A stretch of 10,660 bases of DNA. Origin: Acanthaster planci (lineage: Eukaryota > Echinodermata > Asteroidea > Valvatida > Acanthasteridae). Positions 7,729-10,660 of the stretch are shown piece after piece; positions within the stretch are counted from its first letter, which is position 1, and every line of letters begins with the position of its first letter. The notes beneath the pieces were generated by a model. It saw nothing but the letters and a program-made list of their open reading frames with translations. It did no database searches and had not been told where the DNA came from. Both the position numbers and the translations under genes were made by a program. The stretch lies in contig NW_019091456.1 in assembly GCF_001949145.1 (NCBI RefSeq), forward strand, positions 62,593 to 73,252, written 5' to 3'.

Positions 7729-8843
7729 TCTATGCATCCTCGCCAAGTACATGTACATGTAGAGTCATTGAACTACCGCTACATGCTCACATATGCTGCT
7801 GTAAAAACATTAAAAGAGCAAGAAAATTTCTGCAAGTTAGTTCACAGACCCTGATCTCTTACCTGTGTATTTTCCAATGTACATGTACAGTACATGAACT
7901 AAATTTGAGGGTGTATTCTTTGTACTTGAAGTGAGCATTTTTTCCACAAAATTTCCTGCCACAAGAGGACAAGGTTCATTGCCCGCCCTCCGATACTTGG
8001 AGTTTGCTTGCTAAAATGTTAGCCAGTTTCCCATCATTATCAGCATTCTACATGACCTGAATGCTCCATTATTTTTAAGAACCAGTTAGTGCGTAGATTA
8101 GGGCAAGTTTTTTTTTCAGTGTCTGTGGAAATGCTTTAATACGTGTAGCTCTCAAAGTACTCATGGAAACTAGTCTAAGGAAAAATTTACCTACATGTAT
8201 ACCCCATTCAATCAGCACCAAAAAATGGCTAAAACTGACCTGTCAACTTTCGTTTTGAGAGGCATGTGATCAGATGTAGAACTATTTTTTTTTGGCTTTA
8301 ATAGTCATTTTTGTGAGATCATTTGGATTGTAAATGTACATGTACATTGATTTGTTTATCATAAATAGTAATATACATGTAACTCAGTGAGCAAATTTGA
8401 AAAAATATTTTCAAAGTAGGTCAAAGATACCGGTACTTCTGCACCTGGATGTAAATACTTCTTGCTGGATTTGCACATTTTTGTTTCAAGCCATTCAGGA
8501 TTGCATCCATGTTCATAGATGTTTGTGGTTTGCTGTTGAAAAATTTAGGGTCCAAGAAATACTACAGACATTTCTCTGAAGTGCTGTGGTTTAATGTTTA
8601 GTGGTAATAGAAGGTTTATTTTATTTTCCACTGACATTCTCTAGAGGGGAAGAGGTGGGCGAGTCAACCTTTGGCATAGCTACAAGGCAGAATTATATGA
8701 AGCATGCTGCTACAACATGGTTATGCCAAGGGCTGCCCCCATGCAGCCCATACCTATAAGCAGTATTGATTTTCTGGAGGGAAGAAAACCGTTGCACCCT
8801 GCCCCAGCCCCTTGGCAACTTTACTCACACGTGACCTTGACCA

Positions 8844-8854
8844 GGAATCGAACC
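8844..8854 (-). repeat. tRNA B-box-like word, possible SINE remnant
   Basis: On the minus strand the word reads GGTTCGATTCC, an exact match to the RNA polymerase III B-box consensus GGTTCGANTCC. It is followed by TGGTCAAGGTCA, the sort of sequence that follows the T-loop in tRNA-derived SINEs. The expected A box 30-60 bases upstream on that strand is not clear: the matching stretch (plus 8860-8905) contains an ACATGTACATGT palindrome instead. Probably a decayed tRNA-derived SINE whose body runs leftward toward about 8670; it could be a chance match. Confidence 0.35.
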
Positions 8855-8946
8855 TACATGTACATGTTGATCACCTGTGTATGATACATTACGTTGTCTA
8901 CATGCTATGAATTTGTCACATTCTCACTAATTTTTTTTCTCATTAG

Positions 8947-9204
8947 AGTTATAGCAATCAGGCCGACTTCCCTTGAAAACACAAAGCCACAGATTGCAGC
9001 GTTACATCCGTTATCCAAACTCCTCACACCATCTCACACCAATAGTCAACCCAGCAGCCGAGCTTGCAGACACCAGAGTCAAACTGCAGATTGTGTTCAG
9101 TCTCATCAGGGTCAACCTAAGCCAAATGTTTGTGGTCCAGGGGAAACACCAGTCATTCATGACTACGTTGATACAACTGTCAGCTTTGGGAGATCAGGAG
9201 GAAG
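8947..9204 (+). CDS. TTK: Exon 6: disordered linker of TTK/MPS1 kinase
   Basis: One base completes the Arg codon from exon 5, then 85 codons and two bases follow, ending at GGAAG|GTAAAT. The product is polar and rich in Ser, Pro, Gln and His, with no domain, as expected for the poorly conserved linker of MPS1. It includes two Thr-Pro sites (LLTPS and ETPV), a common target form for proline-directed kinases; the human linker is also heavily phosphorylated. Evidence is the phase match, the strong acceptor and the open frame; residue similarity to human TTK is not visible. A different frame (8973-9323) is also open here but cannot be reached from exon 5 in phase. Confidence 0.7.
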
Positions 9205-10060
9205 GTAAATGGCATCTTGAAACAATACTTCATACATGTACATGTTTGCACTGGTATATGAAGTATAAGTTAAAGCCAATATTTCTATCCAACAATCTTG
9301 TGTTAACTATTCTTGAGCAGTAAAGTTACAGTCAGACTGTCTTTTCTTGTTAATACATGTACATGTGTAGGTAATGGCATTGGCAGCATTGCTGTCTTTT
9401 CACCCTGAATACAAATCATTTTTTGCCAGTGGTGGTAATACATAATTGTGTAATGTTACCGCACCACAAACTGAAATTTGTTGTGCACAAATTCAATGCA
9501 TGTAATTCCAATTTCAGGTGTTCCAAAACTATTTTCCTTTCACTTCCAAGTGCAACAATCGATGTCAAAATTTGTGTGATCACCAGTTGGTGTCACACAG
9601 TGTTATTGAATTGACACGATACGTCTCTTAGTTTTAGTGACTCTCTGAGTTGACCTGTTGAAGTTGAATCTCAGTTGGGAATAGAAGGAATAACGCCCTT
9701 GTCTGGTTCTGTGCCAGGTAACTGGGTACCTACAACCTGACTGTTTATTAGGGGTATCCAATTCTGTGTTTTTGATTTTTGTGAATATTACGTGGATTGA
9801 TTACTTGCCGATAATTGTCGGAAAAAATCTGAATAAAACATGTTTTGAATTCATTGTGGAAGAACCAATCAAAGCACAGGCATCAAGTGCTACTTGGCAG
9901 GCAGTTTGTGTCAAGCGTGCAAGTGCTGCACAGGCCAGTTACTGCAGGCCGGCCAGCTTGGGCTAAATTAGCTATGTTTAGTACTGCCTGTTTGGCGATG
10001 GTGCAGCCAACCTGTCATTTTGCATCATTGCTAGCCTTAATGTGTGACTGCATGTACATG

Positions 10061-10107
10061 GTCAGCAAATGGCCTACTCATGTTCACCATGTAGGCCATT
10101 CGCTGAC
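10061..10107. repeat. Inverted repeat with 17-bp arms
   Basis: The left arm GTCAGCAAATGGCCTAC (10061-10077) and the right arm GTAGGCCATTCGCTGAC (10091-10107) are reverse complements with one mismatch, around a 13-base loop. It is a stable hairpin in either strand. Confidence 0.85.
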
Positions 10108-10436
10108 TGATGCCTGCTCAGTGAACATCACTATAATGTTGCCCCAATAATAAATGAGAGTCAATGTCAGATTTGATATATTTTAAGATGTATTTCACAC
10201 TCAGAAACTTGCGATTTTATTCACTTACATGTAGTCTCTTCATGAATAAAATGGAATTCAGTTAAGTTGCAAACTACGGGTAGACCCATACAATTTTAGT
10301 TGCCAGACACACAGTGCAGTGCTCACACCAGCAACTTGGCCACATAGTGGGTGGGGATGTGCTATCAAATATTTTACTTCCGGATTTTTTTGTTATAATT
10401 TTAATAATAATCACAAGAATCTGGGTACCCTCCTGT

Positions 10437-10464
10437 TACAGGAATTGGGTACCCAGTTCCTGTA
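10437..10464. repeat. 28-bp near-perfect palindrome centred on GGGTACCC
   Basis: The sequence runs from TACAGGAATT to AGTTCCTGTA around GGGTACCC and has a single mismatched pair. A further copy of the arm word CTGGGTACCC lies just to the left at 10421-10430, so two alternative folds are possible. The similar word ACTGGGTACC occurs at 9721-9730. Confidence 0.8.
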
Positions 10465-10660
10465 TTACCCTTTTGTCTATTTGTCATGACTGAATGTTCA
10501 AAACATTGACATTTATTCATTGTTTGTCATATCTTTATGTAGAAAACAATTACATGTATCATTTACAGTTTTATTGACTGTGAACCGGTATGCTAGTGTA
10601 CTGGTGTAATCCAAGTAGACACCATTACCATACATGGCACTATGCACTCATGTACATGTC

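Larger units (their letters stand above)
7225..8946 (+). other. Intron 5
   Basis: The longest complete intron (about 1.7 kb). No exon recognised; the frame 8397-8579 has no recognisable content. It carries five ACATGTACATGT/TGTACATGTACA palindromes (7534, 7749, 7878, 8335 and 8856, each 12 bases), a hairpin near 7674-7728, an inverted repeat with CCTTTGGCATA at 8668-8678 and TATGCCAAGGG at 8723-8733, and a tRNA B-box-like word on the minus strand at 8844-8854. The acceptor is TTTTTTTTCTCATTAG, very pyrimidine-rich. Confidence 0.65.
3356..9366. repeat. Dispersed ACATGTACATGT palindromes (12 copies)
   Basis: Twelve intact 12-base copies of ACATGTACATGT or its shifted form TGTACATGTACA start at 3356, 4718, 4783, 6758, 6793, 7534, 7749, 7878, 8335, 8856, 9234 and 9355. 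Each is self-complementary and strictly alternates purine and pyrimidine. All lie in introns of the model. None occurs in 1-3355, though shorter fragments such as TACATGTA appear there and elsewhere. Each copy is isolated rather than part of a long tandem array. Confidence 0.85.
9205..10660 (+). other. Start of intron 6, or intron plus unrecognised linker exons
   Basis: No kinase motif (glycine loop, HxDLKP, DFG) is seen, so the kinase exons lie beyond the window. Candidate exons at 9518 onward and 9928 onward can be opened in phase but lack good donors or MPS1-like content. The stretch carries palindromes at 9234-9245 and 9355-9366 and two inverted repeats listed separately. Linker exons are poorly conserved, so a missed one is possible. 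Confidence 0.5.

Noticed and set aside
9518-9614. Possible next TTK exon after a TTCCAATTTCAG acceptor
   Set aside because: The phase is open for about 30 codons, but no acceptable donor precedes the stop and the peptide is unlike an MPS1 linker.
9638-9717. Possible exon between GTTTTAG and the CAG|GTAACT donor
   Set aside because: In the required phase a stop codon occurs after a few codons.
9845-10150. 101-codon open frame in the last intron
   Set aside because: It contains a foldback hairpin, has no recognisable domain, and lacks a convincing donor, although it can be entered in phase near 9928.

Overview
This window looks like nuclear DNA from an invertebrate animal. It is AT-rich, has long introns bounded by GT-AG, carries scattered foldback repeats, and shows no bacterial-style gene packing. 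The dispersed ACATGTACATGT palindromes and AGGCCTA-type words are, from memory, typical of marine deuterostome genomes such as echinoderms and hemichordates. That placement is an impression, not a demonstration.

One gene can be supported: the 5' half of a plus-strand TTK/MPS1 spindle-checkpoint kinase gene. The strongest exons encode the N-terminal TPR domain of MPS1 (4910-5214, 5836-5942, 7014-7224). A further exon at 8947-9204 encodes the start of the disordered linker. All junctions are GT-AG and the phases join without a break. Upstream, 3420-3595 is a probable coding exon for an N-terminal extension. The first exon probably ends at 1839 or 1899. The kinase domain is not in the window, so the gene runs off the right edge. 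The model gives about 361 codons before the edge.

Layout: 1-1620 is intergenic or repeat-rich sequence with a GACG-type simple repeat and one ambiguous base (1476). About 1625-1815 is a CpG-rich, promoter-like stretch. 1836-1899 holds two alternative start codons, each followed by an in-phase splice donor. Intron 1 (to 3419) contains a cluster of foldback hairpins. Introns 2-6 carry the ACATGTACATGT palindromes, a possible tRNA-derived SINE remnant near 8844, and more hairpins at 10061-10107 and 10437-10464.

The most interesting points are the 5' end, where the choice of donor would switch both the start codon and the presence of a three-codon upstream ORF, and the dense set of near-perfect inverted repeats in intron 1. 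I found no convincing sign of a wholly new multi-gene system.
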